Positions 51,962 to 61,499 are shown, numbered from the stretch's first letter. The stretch is 64,000 nucleotides of DNA from Dyadobacter pollutisoli (GCF_026625565.1 NZ_CP112998.1:7290501-7354500), one strand, 5' to 3'. Numbers and translations: made by a program. The notes: generated by a model not told the origin, from the letters alone.

Positions 51962-54079
51962 TCAGAAGAATTTGGCGCGGCGGTCTTCAATTTTAGCATT
52001 CTCACGAATAGCTTCATTTACCAGATACGACATGCGGCTTTCCAGTGATTGGGTCAGCTGTGTTTTGTATTGGGTAAAGTCAGCAATTTTAGGGGCGTCA
52101 GTTTTGTTGATCTGTTCCATGATGAAAACACCATTCTCGCCGGTAAACACATCTGACTTCTGCCCAGCTTTCAAGCCAAATCCTTTTCCTAATGCGATCG
52201 GGTCGAAACCAGCGCTTGTAAGGAAGCCGGTTGCCAGTGAAATGTCAGTAGCAGATTCAACCAATGCACCTGCACCGTATTTCTTAGCAATGCTTTCCAG
52301 GTCTCCGGTAGCACCTTTCAACTTGGCAGTAATTTGCTCAGACTTGATCTGATTACGAACCTTCGTAGTCAACTCGTCGCGGAAATCGTCCACTTTCACA
52401 TCTTTCGCGTCTGATTTGCCAACCAGCACGGCCACGATATATTGTTCTTCAGTTTCGAAAACCTGAGAAACCGAATTGATTTTTGAATCATCTTTGAAAG
52501 CCCATCTTACGATGTCACGGCCATTCTGGATTGCATTAATGTTCGTTGCTGACTCAGGGATTCGGTTTGCAGTTGCTACAACCAATGCTTTGTTTTTCTT
52601 AACTGCTTCGTCGAACTGTTCTTTTGTTTTTACAGCATTGGCAAATTCGTCTGCCTTTCTGTAAGCTTCGTCGCGGGTCGCCTGGCTTGGGGCGATGGTT
52701 TTTCCGATCGCAGCGATGCGGTATAATGTATTGGATTTCGGATCGGTTACTTTAATGATGTGGAAGCCGAATTGACTTTCTACCAATCTTGGGATAAGGC
52801 CAGGAGCAGTTGCCGAGAAAACAGCCTCTTCAAATGGCTTAACCATGGTACCGTTGTTCTGGAAATAGCCAACATCACCACCACGTTGAGCAGATCCCTG
52901 GTCTGTGCTGGAAGTAGCTGCTAATGCTTCGAAATTGGCGCCGGCGCGGATCTGAGCGAGAATTCCTTCTGCTTTGATGCGTGCAGCGGCTTTTGCTGAG
53001 TCAGACTGGTTTTCAAAGCCGATCAAAATGTGGCTGGCCTTAGCAGAAGACACAGTATCTACTTTGGTACCACCATATTTGTAAATGAAATAAGTGTTGC
53101 CTTCACGGTATGGGCCATATACGCCACCTGGAACGAATGTTTTTACCGCTTCTTTCAATTGGTCAGTCATAGTTGCGTATGACATATTGATAGGCAATGG
53201 AATGTCAGAATTTGTGCTGGCGAAAACAGAATCGTTAGTAGCTGTTGCAAGACCACGGGCCAATTCTTTGATCTGGGTGTACAATGCCGCGCTATCGTCT
53301 TTTGCAGGTTGGATCGGAAATGTAACGTATTCGATAGAACGGGTATCAGTTCCTTTATACTCTTTGCGGTGCGCGCTAAGGTAATCTTCAAGCTGTGAAT
53401 CTGTTACCTTGATAGTCGTATCAACCACAGAAAAATAAGGTACATATAGATAACGCAAAGTGGCTTTGGAAGTTTGCGCTACATATTCTTTCTCAGCCTG
53501 AGCTTTCGGAGTGTAGGTGGAAAGCTTCAGAAGGTTTTCATATTTGGCACGGGTGCGTTCTTCACGCAGGCTTTTCTCAAAGTTCTCCCATGATTTTTGT
53601 TGCTCAACAGGTAATGTTTTGAGGTTTTTCAGATAGTTGATTACGGCTGTTTTATCAAAACGTCCGGTTGTAGGATCTGAAAAAGCCTGAAGAATCGAAG
53701 GGCTGATGTGATTTCCCTGAACCATGTCAACCAGTTCCTGATCTGTAACTGTAAGTCCAAGATCATCAAACTGCTTTTTGTAGGCTATATCAACCACAAA
53801 CTGGTTCCAGGCCTGGTCTCTCAGAGAGGCAAGCTCGTTCTCATTCAGGCTGCGGCCCGACTGTGCTTCATAATTCTGACGAAAGCCATCCACTCGGCTT
53901 TGAAAATCCTTGATATTAATTTCTTTTCCGGCAATTTCTCCCACTACCTGGTTATTGCCGCCTCCGAGAATCGAATTAGGGCCTAAAAGGTCGCCACCGA
54001 CCATAAAAAGAATTAAACTGATAGCAATCACCGTCACAGCGATCCCTGATTTTTCTCTGATTTTGTTAATTAAAGCCAT
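51962..54079 (-). CDS. Peptidylprolyl isomerase (PpiD/SurA-like), membrane-anchored
   Basis: 705 residues. One N-terminal transmembrane helix (about 13-30, IAVTVIAISLILFMVGG), a SurA_N-like chaperone domain, and a parvulin (PpiC) domain at about 330-450 (KASHILIGFENQSDSAKAAARIKAEGIL and GGDVGYFQNNGTMVKPFEEAVFSA). It assists folding of periplasmic and outer-membrane proteins such as the SusC barrels. Downstream signals: strong terminator. The gene is a normal housekeeping gene for the phylum. Confidence 0.9.
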   Translation of the reverse strand: MALINKIREKSGIAVTVIAISLILFMVGGDLLGPNSILGGGNNQVVGEIAGKEINIKDFQSRVDGFRQNYEAQSGRSLNENELASLRDQAWNQFVVDIAYKKQFDDLGLTVTDQELVDMVQGNHISPSILQAFSDPTTGRFDKTAVINYLKNLKTLPVEQQKSWENFEKSLREERTRAKYENLLKLSTYTPKAQAEKEYVAQTSKATLRYLYVPYFSVVDTTIKVTDSQLEDYLSAHRKEYKGTDTRSIEYVTFPIQPAKDDSAALYTQIKELARGLATATNDSVFASTNSDIPLPINMSYATMTDQLKEAVKTFVPGGVYGPYREGNTYFIYKYGGTKVDTVSSAKASHILIGFENQSDSAKAAARIKAEGILAQIRAGANFEALAATSSTDQGSAQRGGDVGYFQNNGTMVKPFEEAVFSATAPGLIPRLVESQFGFHIIKVTDPKSNTLYRIAAIGKTIAPSQATRDEAYRKADEFANAVKTKEQFDEAVKKNKALVVATANRIPESATNINAIQNGRDIVRWAFKDDSKINSVSQVFETEEQYIVAVLVGKSDAKDVKVDDFRDELTTKVRNQIKSEQITAKLKGATGDLESIAKKYGAGALVESATDISLATGFLTSAGFDPIALGKGFGLKAGQKSDVFTGENGVFIMEQINKTDAPKIADFTQYKTQLTQSLESRMSYLVNEAIRENAKIEDRRAKFF

Positions 54080-54218
54080 TTTCTCGATTCAAATTAGTCC
54101 GCAAAATAAAATCTTTTCTTCATGGAATGCAAGACCTTATATTTCAATTTCTAATAATTGACAGCATAAGTACCTGCGCTGTTGCTGCGCGGCGTTGAAT
54201 AAAACGATAAAAAAATGC

Positions 54219-54701
54219 TTACTGCATGTGTTTCAGATTGAAAGCATACAGAATAATCATGAAAATGCTGAGAAACACACCGGCCATCGCGGTGATAACT
54301 CCCAGCCAGCCGCCGATCATGATCAAAGGCGCAAGAAATGCAACCGCTATGCCCCCCAAATAGAGATAAAAGCCCTTTTTTTCGAGATTCCACATCAGGT
54401 ATGCAGCATATAACGAAAGGGATTCGAAGATCAACATAATGATAGCGCCTGTTTTGATTGATTCCGCGGTGGTCTGTTCAATAACCGCTTCGAACATGGC
54501 ATCCATGGTCTTGGTATCTGCCGTGGCCGACTGCCTGTCGATGTTCTCGCGGACGGCTTCAAAAGTTTCTCTGGTCTTATCGGCCATTACTCCCGGGTTC
54601 CATAACCTTTCGGATTGTGTCCAAAGTCCGGAAACGGCACTCATAAATGTAAGGAAACACAATATGGTAAGAAACGTTGGTCGATTAACTGGTGCACTCA
54701 T
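54219..54701 (-). CDS. Hypothetical membrane protein, four predicted helices
   Basis: 160 residues. Hydrophobic segments at about 10-27, 84-103, 110-128 and 131-153, with a soluble loop (30-82) between the first and second that holds many charged residues. No family recognised. Upstream of the PPIase gene on the same strand, separated by 139 bases. Confidence 0.75.
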   Translation of the reverse strand: MSAPVNRPTFLTILCFLTFMSAVSGLWTQSERLWNPGVMADKTRETFEAVRENIDRQSATADTKTMDAMFEAVIEQTTAESIKTGAIIMLIFESLSLYAAYLMWNLEKKGFYLYLGGIAVAFLAPLIMIGGWLGVITAMAGVFLSIFMIILYAFNLKHMQ

Positions 54702-54778
54702 TTGTTAAAAAATAAATCAGCAGATTTTTCTGATGAAGGATGTAAAATTTGTGGTTTTAGATGAAAACACCAAAGGCA

Positions 54779-54810
54779 TTTGAATATTCTTGTAAGGGGA
54801 CATACATTTG
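54779..54810 (+). promoter_or_regulatory. Canonical Bacteroidota promoter of SCP2 gene
   Basis: TTTG (54779-54782), exactly 20 bases, then TACATTTG (54803-54810). Both elements match the phylum -33/-7 consensus. The gene begins 45 bases after the -7. Confidence 0.7.
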
Positions 54811-54855
54811 TCATTTTAGTCCAAAAATTACAATAACGCAAAAAACCGTATTACT

Positions 54856-55158
54856 ATGAGCCTTCAAATCCTGACTGACCGCATTAAAGATATTCTTGGA
54901 ACTGATAGTGGCCTTGGAGCAACTGCCAAATTCAAGACGGAGGAAGGCAGCGTCTTTGTAGACGGAAAAACAGTACCGAACTCGGTTTCCAATGAGGATG
55001 CAGAGGCAGATTGTACTTTCGAAGTTTCGACAAAAAATGCATTGAAACTGCTTGACGGCGACCTGAATGCGATGATGGCATTGATGACCGGGAAATTGAA
55101 AATCGATGGCGATATGGGTGTGGCTATGAAAATCGCTGAAACTTTCGGGGGCAAATAG
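54856..55158 (+). CDS. SCP2 sterol-binding domain protein
   Basis: 100 residues forming one SCP2 fold (KFKTEEGSVFVDGKTVPNSVSNEDAEADCTFEVS and LMTGKLKIDGDMGVAMKIAETF). The family binds lipids or fatty acyl groups in the cytosol. A good promoter lies upstream. It precedes the Gfo/Idh/MocA gene by 67 bases. Confidence 0.85.
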   Translation: MSLQILTDRIKDILGTDSGLGATAKFKTEEGSVFVDGKTVPNSVSNEDAEADCTFEVSTKNALKLLDGDLNAMMALMTGKLKIDGDMGVAMKIAETFGGK

Positions 55159-55225
55159 TAGTCTTTGAAAATGGCCGTCTTTTCCCGTTGGACCAGTAGA
55201 CTTTCACCAACGAATTTTGCAACCA

Positions 55226-56677
55226 ATGGAAAATCAGGAAGAGGTTTCTAACAAGGATATTAAACGAAGGGACTTTATAAAAGCCGGAGCATTAGCCGCC
55301 GGTAGTTTTATGATCGTGCCACGCCATGTGCTGGGTAAAGGCTTCATTCCGCCCAGCGATAAGTTGAACATTGCGGCGGTGGGCTGTGGCGGAAAGGCTG
55401 ACGTGAACATTCGGCTGGCCTATAATAACGGTGCCGAGAACTTTGTCGCGTTGTGCGATGTAGACGACCGGCAGTCGGAAAAATATAGAAAGCAGTTTCC
55501 TAATGCGCCCTATTATAAGGATTACAGAAAAATGCTTGAAAAGGAGGCTAAGAACATCGACGCCGTCATTGTTACCACTCCCGACCACATGCATTTTCCT
55601 GTGGCTATGGCCGCCATTGAATTGGGAAAGCACGTATATGTTGAAAAACCGCTGACCAAGGACATTTGGGAAGCGAGAAATTTGACACTAGCTGCTAAAA
55701 AGTACAAGGTTGTTACTCAAATGGGAAACCAGGGTAGTAGTAGCGACGGCACGAGACAAACCGAGGCATTGGTGCAGTCGGGTGTGCTGGGGGATGTACA
55801 TACTATAGAGGTATGGACGGACCGCCCGGTTTGGCCGCAAGGCGTGAAATCGCCCAGAGACAAAGGAGAGTCGCAGCCGGTTCCGGCAGGTGTTGATTGG
55901 GACCTGTGGCTGGGTACAGCTCCCAAACGTGATTATCATGAAGCTTATATGCCTTTCAGATGGCGCGGATACTGGGATTTCGGGACAGGGGCGCTGGGGG
56001 ATATGGGCTGCCACTTTATAGATGTTCCCTTCCGGGCAATGAAACTTGGATACCCTACTTCGGTTGAATGTAGCGTAGGGTCAGTTTACTCCGACTTTTT
56101 CCAACAGGCGTTTTTCGACGATGTGTGCCCGCCTTCTGCCAACATACATTTGAAATTCGCTTCCAAAACGCCCGGTAAGGAGATAAGCTTTAACTGGTAC
56201 GACGGAGGCATGCGACCGCAACTTCCTGATGGCTGTGATTATAAAAGGGTTTTTGGCAGCGTCGACGGCGGTATGCTTTTCATTGGTACCAAAGGCATAT
56301 TAAGCGCTGAAATGTTTGGAGAGAACCCCAAATTATGGCCGGAGAAGAAATTTGAAACAGTAAGAATAGCTACAAAGCCCCGCGCATTGGTACCGGGAAG
56401 TTGGGAAGGCCATCAGCAGCAATTTGTTCAGGCTTGCAAAAAAGGATATGGCACCTACACAAGCTCGTCTTTTGAAGAGTCGGGACCATTGACAGAAATC
56501 GTACTGATGGGGAACCTGGCGGTAAGATCCTACTTATATCGGGAAAGCAAAGCCGATGGAAAAGGAGTGAATTTCCCCGGAAGGCAAAAACTGATCTGGG
56601 ACGGCGCTAATATGAAGATTACTAATTTTGATATCGCCAATCAGTTTGTCAAAAGAGAGTACCGGACTGGCTGGTAA
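55226..56677 (+). CDS. Gfo/Idh/MocA family oxidoreductase with Tat signal
   Basis: 483 residues from the ATG at 55226; a TTG three codons earlier is unlikely. Twin-arginine signal (KRRDFIKAGALAAGSFMIVPR), Rossmann domain (NIAAVGCGGKADVNIRLAY) and the intact EKP motif (YVEKPLTKDIWEAR), followed by the sugar domain (GTGALGDMGCHFIDVPFRAM). It should act in the periplasm with tightly bound NAD(P), as other exported family members do. In contrast the oxidoreductase at 13163 lacks EKP. Followed by a known type of intergenic repeat. Confidence 0.9.
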   Translation: MENQEEVSNKDIKRRDFIKAGALAAGSFMIVPRHVLGKGFIPPSDKLNIAAVGCGGKADVNIRLAYNNGAENFVALCDVDDRQSEKYRKQFPNAPYYKDYRKMLEKEAKNIDAVIVTTPDHMHFPVAMAAIELGKHVYVEKPLTKDIWEARNLTLAAKKYKVVTQMGNQGSSSDGTRQTEALVQSGVLGDVHTIEVWTDRPVWPQGVKSPRDKGESQPVPAGVDWDLWLGTAPKRDYHEAYMPFRWRGYWDFGTGALGDMGCHFIDVPFRAMKLGYPTSVECSVGSVYSDFFQQAFFDDVCPPSANIHLKFASKTPGKEISFNWYDGGMRPQLPDGCDYKRVFGSVDGGMLFIGTKGILSAEMFGENPKLWPEKKFETVRIATKPRALVPGSWEGHQQQFVQACKKGYGTYTSSSFEESGPLTEIVLMGNLAVRSYLYRESKADGKGVNFPGRQKLIWDGANMKITNFDIANQFVKREYRTGW

Positions 56678-56754
56678 CACTTCGACTGCGCTCAGTGTGA
56701 CAAGACCGATGATCTGTCACACTGAGCGTTGTCCTGTTGAACGGAGCCGAAACA
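56678..56754. repeat. Intergenic palindromic repeat (CGCTCAGTGTGACA type)
   Basis: CGCTCAGTGTGACA (56689-56702) pairs with TGTCACACTGAGCG (56715-56728), with extensions (CACTTCGACTG on the left). This is a family found between genes in many Bacteroidota. It fills exactly the gap between two convergent stop codons and likely acts as a terminator. Confidence 0.8.
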
Positions 56755-57474
56755 CTATAACTCCAATTCTCGCAAGTACATTTGGACGGTATTCTCCAAG
56801 CCAATGTATAGCGCGTCGGAAATCAATGCGTGCCCAATGGAAACTTCGTCCATCCAGGGAATGCTTTGTTTTAAAAAATGAAGATTGTCCAGACTTAAAT
56901 CATGGCCGGCATTTAACCCAAGCCCAACTTCCCGCGCCTTCTCTGCTGCGCGGATAAATGGCAAGACAGCTTTTTGTCTATTTTCAAAGTAGCCTGCCGC
57001 GTAAGGTTCGGTATAGAGTTCCACACGGTCGGCGCCGCATATTTTTGCTCCTTCCACCATATTTTCATCGGGATCTACAAAGACCGAAACCCTGATACCG
57101 GCTGATTTGAATATTTGTACCAGATCAATCAGCTCGCTCCTGTTTTTGACCGTGTCCCAGCCTGCATTGGAAGTAATGGCATGCAATGCGTCGGGTACCA
57201 ACGTCACCTGGTCCGGTTTGTTTGCCAAAACGAGTTCCACAAACTTTTTTTCGGACGGATTACCTTCAATGTTGAACTCGGTAGTCACGACTTCTTTTAG
57301 ATCAAACACGTCCTGGTAGCGGATATGCCGCTCGTCGGGGCGCGGATGGACGGTAATACCCTGCGCTCCAAACCGCTCACAATCCAGCGCTACTTTCAAA
57401 ACATTGGGATTGTCACCTCCGCGTGAGTTCCTGAGCGTGGCGATTTTGTTGATGTTAACGCTTAGACGGGTCAT
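56755..57474 (-). CDS. pdxJ: Pyridoxine 5'-phosphate synthase
   Basis: 239 residues, usual size. It joins 3-amino-1-hydroxyacetone phosphate and deoxyxylulose phosphate to make pyridoxine phosphate (vitamin B6). The N-terminal motif TRLSVNINKIATLRNSRGGDNP and HPRPDERHI (phosphate binding), VTLVPD and GLNAGHDLSLDNL are characteristic. Divergent from the YqeY gene. Confidence 0.97.
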   Translation of the reverse strand: MTRLSVNINKIATLRNSRGGDNPNVLKVALDCERFGAQGITVHPRPDERHIRYQDVFDLKEVVTTEFNIEGNPSEKKFVELVLANKPDQVTLVPDALHAITSNAGWDTVKNRSELIDLVQIFKSAGIRVSVFVDPDENMVEGAKICGADRVELYTEPYAAGYFENRQKAVLPFIRAAEKAREVGLGLNAGHDLSLDNLHFLKQSIPWMDEVSIGHALISDALYIGLENTVQMYLRELEL

Positions 57475-57479
57475 TTTTT

Positions 57480-57667
57480 AATTTTGAATGAGTGAATGAG
57501 TGAATGATAGGGTCGACGGCGCGATGAAAGTGTGGGTGAATAGCGGTTTTGTCAATTAGAGAATGACCGAATGACTGACAATTTCTACGGATTCCTTTAA
57601 CTTTGAACCCTCAATGGCAAATTTAGCATTCACACATTAATATTCACTCATTCACTAATTCAAAATT
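57480..57667. repeat. Long-range inverted repeat of GAATGAGT units flanking the divergent intergenic region
   Basis: AATTTTGAATGAGTGAATGAGTGAATGAT-like left arm (57480-57508) matches the reverse complement of 57640-57667 at nearly all positions. The arms are runs of GAATGAGT at 8-base steps, 131 bases apart. They abut the two start codons of pdxJ and the YqeY gene. Same design as the GTCA array. Confidence 0.75.
57598..57605 (+). promoter_or_regulatory. Candidate -7 element of the YqeY gene
   Basis: TAACTTTG fits TAnnTTTG. No clear -33. The right arm of the inverted repeat (57640-57667) would lie in the 5' untranslated region. Confidence 0.4.
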
Positions 57668-57681
57668 CACTCATTAAACAT

Positions 57682-58131
57682 ATGTCACTTAAAAGTCAGG
57701 TTGAATCAGGCATTAAAGATGCCATGCGGGCCAAAGATCAGGATACATTACGTGCATTGCGCGCTATTAAGTCACTTATACTGCTGGACGAAACAAAGGG
57801 CGGCGGAACAGGCGAATTGACTGCGGATGACGAACTTAAACTGTTGACCAAAGCGGCCAAGCAACGCAGAGAGTCGGCTGATATTTACAAGGCGCAGGGC
57901 CGTCCTGACCTCCTTGAAAAAGAAGAAGCTGAACTGGCCGTGATCGAGCAATTCCTTCCGAAACAACTGACCGAAGATGAGGTGAAAGCCAAATTACAGG
58001 AAATTATTGCGCGGGTAGGGGCAGCCGGGCCTTCTGATATGGGTAAAGTAATGGGCGTAGCAACGAAAGAACTGGCCGGACAAGCTGACGGCAGAGTAGT
58101 GTCTACATTAGTGAAGGGATTATTGGCATGA
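57682..58131 (+). CDS. GatB/YqeY domain protein
   Basis: 149 residues, the typical YqeY length. Motif features: LKSQVESGIKDAMRAKDQDTLRALRAIKS, ELAVIEQFLPKQLTEDEVKAKL and GKVMGVATKELAGQADGRVVSTLVKGLL. Related to the tail domain of GatB that binds tRNA. Role unclear. Its last codons overlap CvpA by 4 bases. Confidence 0.92.
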   Translation: MSLKSQVESGIKDAMRAKDQDTLRALRAIKSLILLDETKGGGTGELTADDELKLLTKAAKQRRESADIYKAQGRPDLLEKEEAELAVIEQFLPKQLTEDEVKAKLQEIIARVGAAGPSDMGKVMGVATKELAGQADGRVVSTLVKGLLA

Positions 58132-58661
58132 AGTTACTGGATGTGCTCATCCTCATTCCCCTGCTCTGGGGAGCATTACATGGTTACCGCAAAGGCTTAT
58201 TGATTGAAATAATTGGTATTGCAGGCCTCGTGGTAGCCATGATATTGGGTTTCAAGTTTCTGGGATTGGGAATGGAAATCTTGACCCCCTATTTCAGTGA
58301 TGGTACCGCCAGGAAAATCCTTCCTTATATTGGGTTTTCAGCGATATTCTTCCCTACCATTTTTCTGCTGAATCAATTTGGCTACATGATCCGAAGATCG
58401 CTGCGCTATTCGATTTTGGGTACATTCGATAGTTTTGCCGGCGCAATGGTCGGTATATTTACCTGGGTTTTCGGGATCAGCGTATTTTTCTGGCTGGTGA
58501 ATGCGATAGGGGTGAAGATCCCTGCTCACCGGACCGACGATACCTATCTTTACCCATTGGTCGTGCCGGTTGCACCCACGGTAATTACAAAAGCATTGAC
58601 ATTGATGCCCGATGGAACGGACCTGATCAGCGAGTGGAAAAGGGATTATCTGGACAAATGA
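58128..58661 (+). CDS. CvpA family membrane protein
   Basis: 177 residues with four hydrophobic segments (about 2-16, 22-45, 60-83 and 100-124). The start LDVLILIPLLWGALHGYRKGLLIEI is typical of CvpA (colicin V production) proteins. Starts within the preceding stop (ATGA), so it is coupled to YqeY. Confidence 0.85.
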   Translation: MKLLDVLILIPLLWGALHGYRKGLLIEIIGIAGLVVAMILGFKFLGLGMEILTPYFSDGTARKILPYIGFSAIFFPTIFLLNQFGYMIRRSLRYSILGTFDSFAGAMVGIFTWVFGISVFFWLVNAIGVKIPAHRTDDTYLYPLVVPVAPTVITKALTLMPDGTDLISEWKRDYLDK

Positions 58662-58707
58662 ACTTTCAAAATCCGTGTGCGGTTAAGCTTTCATTGTTGA
58701 GTTTCAG

Positions 58708-58715
58708 TACCTTTG
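58708..58715 (+). promoter_or_regulatory. Candidate -7 element of rlmN
   Basis: TACCTTTG matches TAnnTTTG; no clear -33. rlmN starts 48 bases downstream. Confidence 0.4.
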
Positions 58716-58763
58716 CGAAATAAATCGTCAAGTACCCCGCGTATTTGACATATAGAAGAAAAA

Positions 58764-59816
58764 ATGACCGAAATACAGAATAAGCAGGACATCCGGAAAT
58801 TAAGCATTGACCAGATCAAAACCTGGATGACTAATCATGGAGAAAAAGCTTTCAGGGCGAAGCAGATTCACGAATGGATCTGGAAGAAATCAGCCCATTC
58901 ATTTGATGAAATGACCAACCTGTCACTGGCCACCCGCCAGCTGATGAACGATAACTTTCTGATACATTCAATGGGCGTTGCTAAGCAGCAGCAAAGCAAC
59001 GATGGTACCATTAAATCAGCATTCAAACTTTTTGACGGAAACCTGGTAGAAGGCGTCTTGATACCCGCTACCGACCGGATGACAGCCTGTGTAAGCAGCC
59101 AGGTAGGATGTTCGCTAACCTGCAAATTCTGCGCGACGGGGTATATGGACCGCAAGCGTAACCTGGAAGCAGGCGAGATTTACGACCAGGTAGTAGCCAT
59201 TGCACGCCAGGCGGAAGCTAGTTTTAATGCCCCCCTCACCAACATTGTTTACATGGGAATGGGCGAGCCGTTACTAAACTATGCCAATGTGCTGCAATCC
59301 ATTGAACACATTACTTCGCCCGAAGGACTGAATATGTCACCCAAGCGTATCACGGTTTCTACCGCCGGTATTGCCAAAATGATCAAAAAACTGGGCGACG
59401 ACGAGGTTCGTTTCCGTTTGGCGCTTTCTCTGCATGCCGCTAATGATGAAAAAAGGAACCAGATCATGCCCATCAATGAATCCAATTCGCTGGATAACCT
59501 GGCTGAGGCGCTGAATTACTTTTACAAAAAGACAGGCAACCGCATTACCTTCGAATACATTGTTTTCAATAATTTCAATGATACCCTGCAGGATGCGAAA
59601 GAACTTTGGGAATTCACCAAACGTGTTCCGGCCCGTGTCAACATCATTGAGTACAATCCTATCGCAGAAGCCGACTTTAAAAACACAGAGGCTGACCGTC
59701 TTGATAAATTTGCCGCTTATCTGGAAGATAGAGGGGTTTCGGTACATGTACGCCGCAGCCGTGGTAAGGATATTGACGCAGCTTGCGGGCAACTGGCGAA
59801 CAAAGAAACTGCATAA
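58764..59816 (+). CDS. rlmN: 23S rRNA / tRNA adenine C2-methyltransferase RlmN
   Basis: 350 residues. Radical SAM enzyme that methylates A2503 of 23S rRNA and A37 of some tRNAs. The iron-sulfur motif CxxxCxxC is Cys116, Cys120 and Cys123 (CSLTCKFCATG); the methyl-carrying cysteine is Cys341 near the end (AACGQL). Other motifs: YMGMGEPLLNY and RLALSLHAANDEKRNQIMP. Complete by length and key residues. Confidence 0.96.
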   Translation: MTEIQNKQDIRKLSIDQIKTWMTNHGEKAFRAKQIHEWIWKKSAHSFDEMTNLSLATRQLMNDNFLIHSMGVAKQQQSNDGTIKSAFKLFDGNLVEGVLIPATDRMTACVSSQVGCSLTCKFCATGYMDRKRNLEAGEIYDQVVAIARQAEASFNAPLTNIVYMGMGEPLLNYANVLQSIEHITSPEGLNMSPKRITVSTAGIAKMIKKLGDDEVRFRLALSLHAANDEKRNQIMPINESNSLDNLAEALNYFYKKTGNRITFEYIVFNNFNDTLQDAKELWEFTKRVPARVNIIEYNPIAEADFKNTEADRLDKFAAYLEDRGVSVHVRRSRGKDIDAACGQLANKETA

Positions 59817-59866
59817 AAGTCATCACGGCTTAACAATTTGTTAATATTGCAACCATGAAGAATAAG

Positions 59867-59874
59867 TAGTTTTG
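59867..59874 (+). promoter_or_regulatory. Candidate -7 element of the phosphate transporter gene
   Basis: TAGTTTTG matches TAnnTTTG; a TTG lies 17 bases upstream (59847-59849), slightly short of the usual spacing. The gene starts 34 bases after. Confidence 0.42.
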
Positions 59875-59908
59875 CGAAGCTTTTTTAATAAACTTATATA
59901 CTCCTTTT

Positions 59909-61330
59909 ATGTTTGGTCTTGAAACCGACATTTTTCTCCTCCTCGCTTTCAGTATTTTAGCGGCCTGTGCATTCGAATTTGTAAATGGTTTTCACGATAC
60001 TGCCAACGCAGTTGCCACAGTAATTTATACCAATTCATTAAAACCGAATGTGGCCGTAATGTGGTCAGGTTTTATGAACTTCTGCGGTGTGTTTCTGGGT
60101 GGTATTGCCGTTGCAATGGGTATTGTCAACCTGTTACCCGTCGAATTGCTCATTGATCAGAACGTTTACCATAGTGCGGCTATGGTCTTCTCATTATTAT
60201 TCAGCGCGATTATCTGGAACCTGGGAACCTGGTATTTTGGACTTCCCAGTTCAAGCTCACATACATTGATCGGCTCCATTTTGGGAGTTGGTCTGGCATT
60301 TACATTTATGCCCGAAAATTCCGCCGGAGCGGGGGTTAACTGGTCCAAGGCACAGGAGTTATTCACTTCGCTGCTGACTTCGCCGATCTTCGGTTTCGCA
60401 CTGGCTATCATCATCATGTTTATCCTTCGCCGGGTGCTCGACAAGCCTTTGCGTGAAGTGGTGTTTAGCGAACCCAAAAAAAACCAGGCACCACCTATCT
60501 GGATCAGGGCTATCCTGATCACTACTTGTACATTGGTAAGTTTCTTCCACGGATCTAACGACGGTCAAAAAGGAGTGGGGCTTGTCATGCTCATTCTGAT
60601 CGGTATTGTCCCTGCACATTTTGCACTGGATAACAGCATCAATCCAGTGGACATGAAAGCAGACCTGATTGGCATTGAAACAGCTGTTAACAGCATTGAT
60701 TCCAGCCGACTATCAGTTTCGGACAGACAACATTTGTTTACAATCAGAAAAGAGGCCGAAACCTTGAATGCACAGATCAGCAAACCTTTGGTCGATAAGA
60801 AATTGCCGCTGGAAGACAGAATGAACGCACGCCGCTCATTATTGCTGATCAGCCGTAACCTAAAAACGATCCTGGATAACGGACAGGCTAACCTGAATGT
60901 GACAGACAAGGCATTTTTGAAAAAACAGGCATCTAGCGAAACGGGTATCCGCCGCTACACTGATTATGCACCTGACTGGGTTATTTTAATGATCTCACTC
61001 TCACTGGGCCTTGGTACCATGGTAGGTTGGAAGCGGATTGTGGTGACGATCGGCGAAAAAATTGGTAAGCAACACCTTACCTATGCGCAAGGTGCTTCTG
61101 CTGAATTGGTTGCAGCCAGTACCATTGGGGTTTCATCGTATCTGGGGCTTCCGGTAAGTACCACTCACGTACTTTCTTCGGGTATTGCAGGATCAATGGT
61201 GGCAAGCAAAGGTGTTAAAAACTTGCAGGGAGGTACCATCCGGAATATCGTGATCGCCTGGGTATTAACATTGCCTGTTACGATGGTCCTATCGGGTACG
61301 CTTTATGTATTCTTCCGCTGGATTCTGTAA
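59909..61330 (+). CDS. Inorganic phosphate transporter, PiT family
   Basis: 473 residues. The PiT duplication is visible: GFHDTANAVATVIYTNSLKPNVAVMWSGFMNFCGVFLGG near the start and a mirrored second half with AQGASAELVAASTIGVSSYLGLPVSTTHVLSSGIAGSM. A hydrophilic loop (about 245-345) separates the halves. Low-affinity phosphate uptake coupled to metal-phosphate or H+/Na+. Followed by an intrinsic terminator. Confidence 0.94.
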   Translation: MFGLETDIFLLLAFSILAACAFEFVNGFHDTANAVATVIYTNSLKPNVAVMWSGFMNFCGVFLGGIAVAMGIVNLLPVELLIDQNVYHSAAMVFSLLFSAIIWNLGTWYFGLPSSSSHTLIGSILGVGLAFTFMPENSAGAGVNWSKAQELFTSLLTSPIFGFALAIIIMFILRRVLDKPLREVVFSEPKKNQAPPIWIRAILITTCTLVSFFHGSNDGQKGVGLVMLILIGIVPAHFALDNSINPVDMKADLIGIETAVNSIDSSRLSVSDRQHLFTIRKEAETLNAQISKPLVDKKLPLEDRMNARRSLLLISRNLKTILDNGQANLNVTDKAFLKKQASSETGIRRYTDYAPDWVILMISLSLGLGTMVGWKRIVVTIGEKIGKQHLTYAQGASAELVAASTIGVSSYLGLPVSTTHVLSSGIAGSMVASKGVKNLQGGTIRNIVIAWVLTLPVTMVLSGTLYVFFRWIL

Positions 61331-61351
61331 TTATTCAAAATATTCAATTGG

Positions 61352-61387
61352 TCAAAAGCCGCAGAGATCATTCTCTGTGGCTTTTGA
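61352..61387 (+). terminator. Intrinsic terminator after phosphate transporter
   Basis: A 16-bp stem (61352-61367 with 61372-61387, one G-U pair, core AAAAGCCGCAGAGA / TCTCTGTGGCTTTT) 21 bases after the stop. Confidence 0.8.
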
Positions 61388-61499
61388 TTTATAGGTCGGT
61401 GCCGCACTTTCTTTGGTTTTCATTGGTTTAATATCGTAATTCGGCCTACGCGGTGGCCGTGAATTTTTACGATTAACAAAAAGCCAATTATTCACCATA

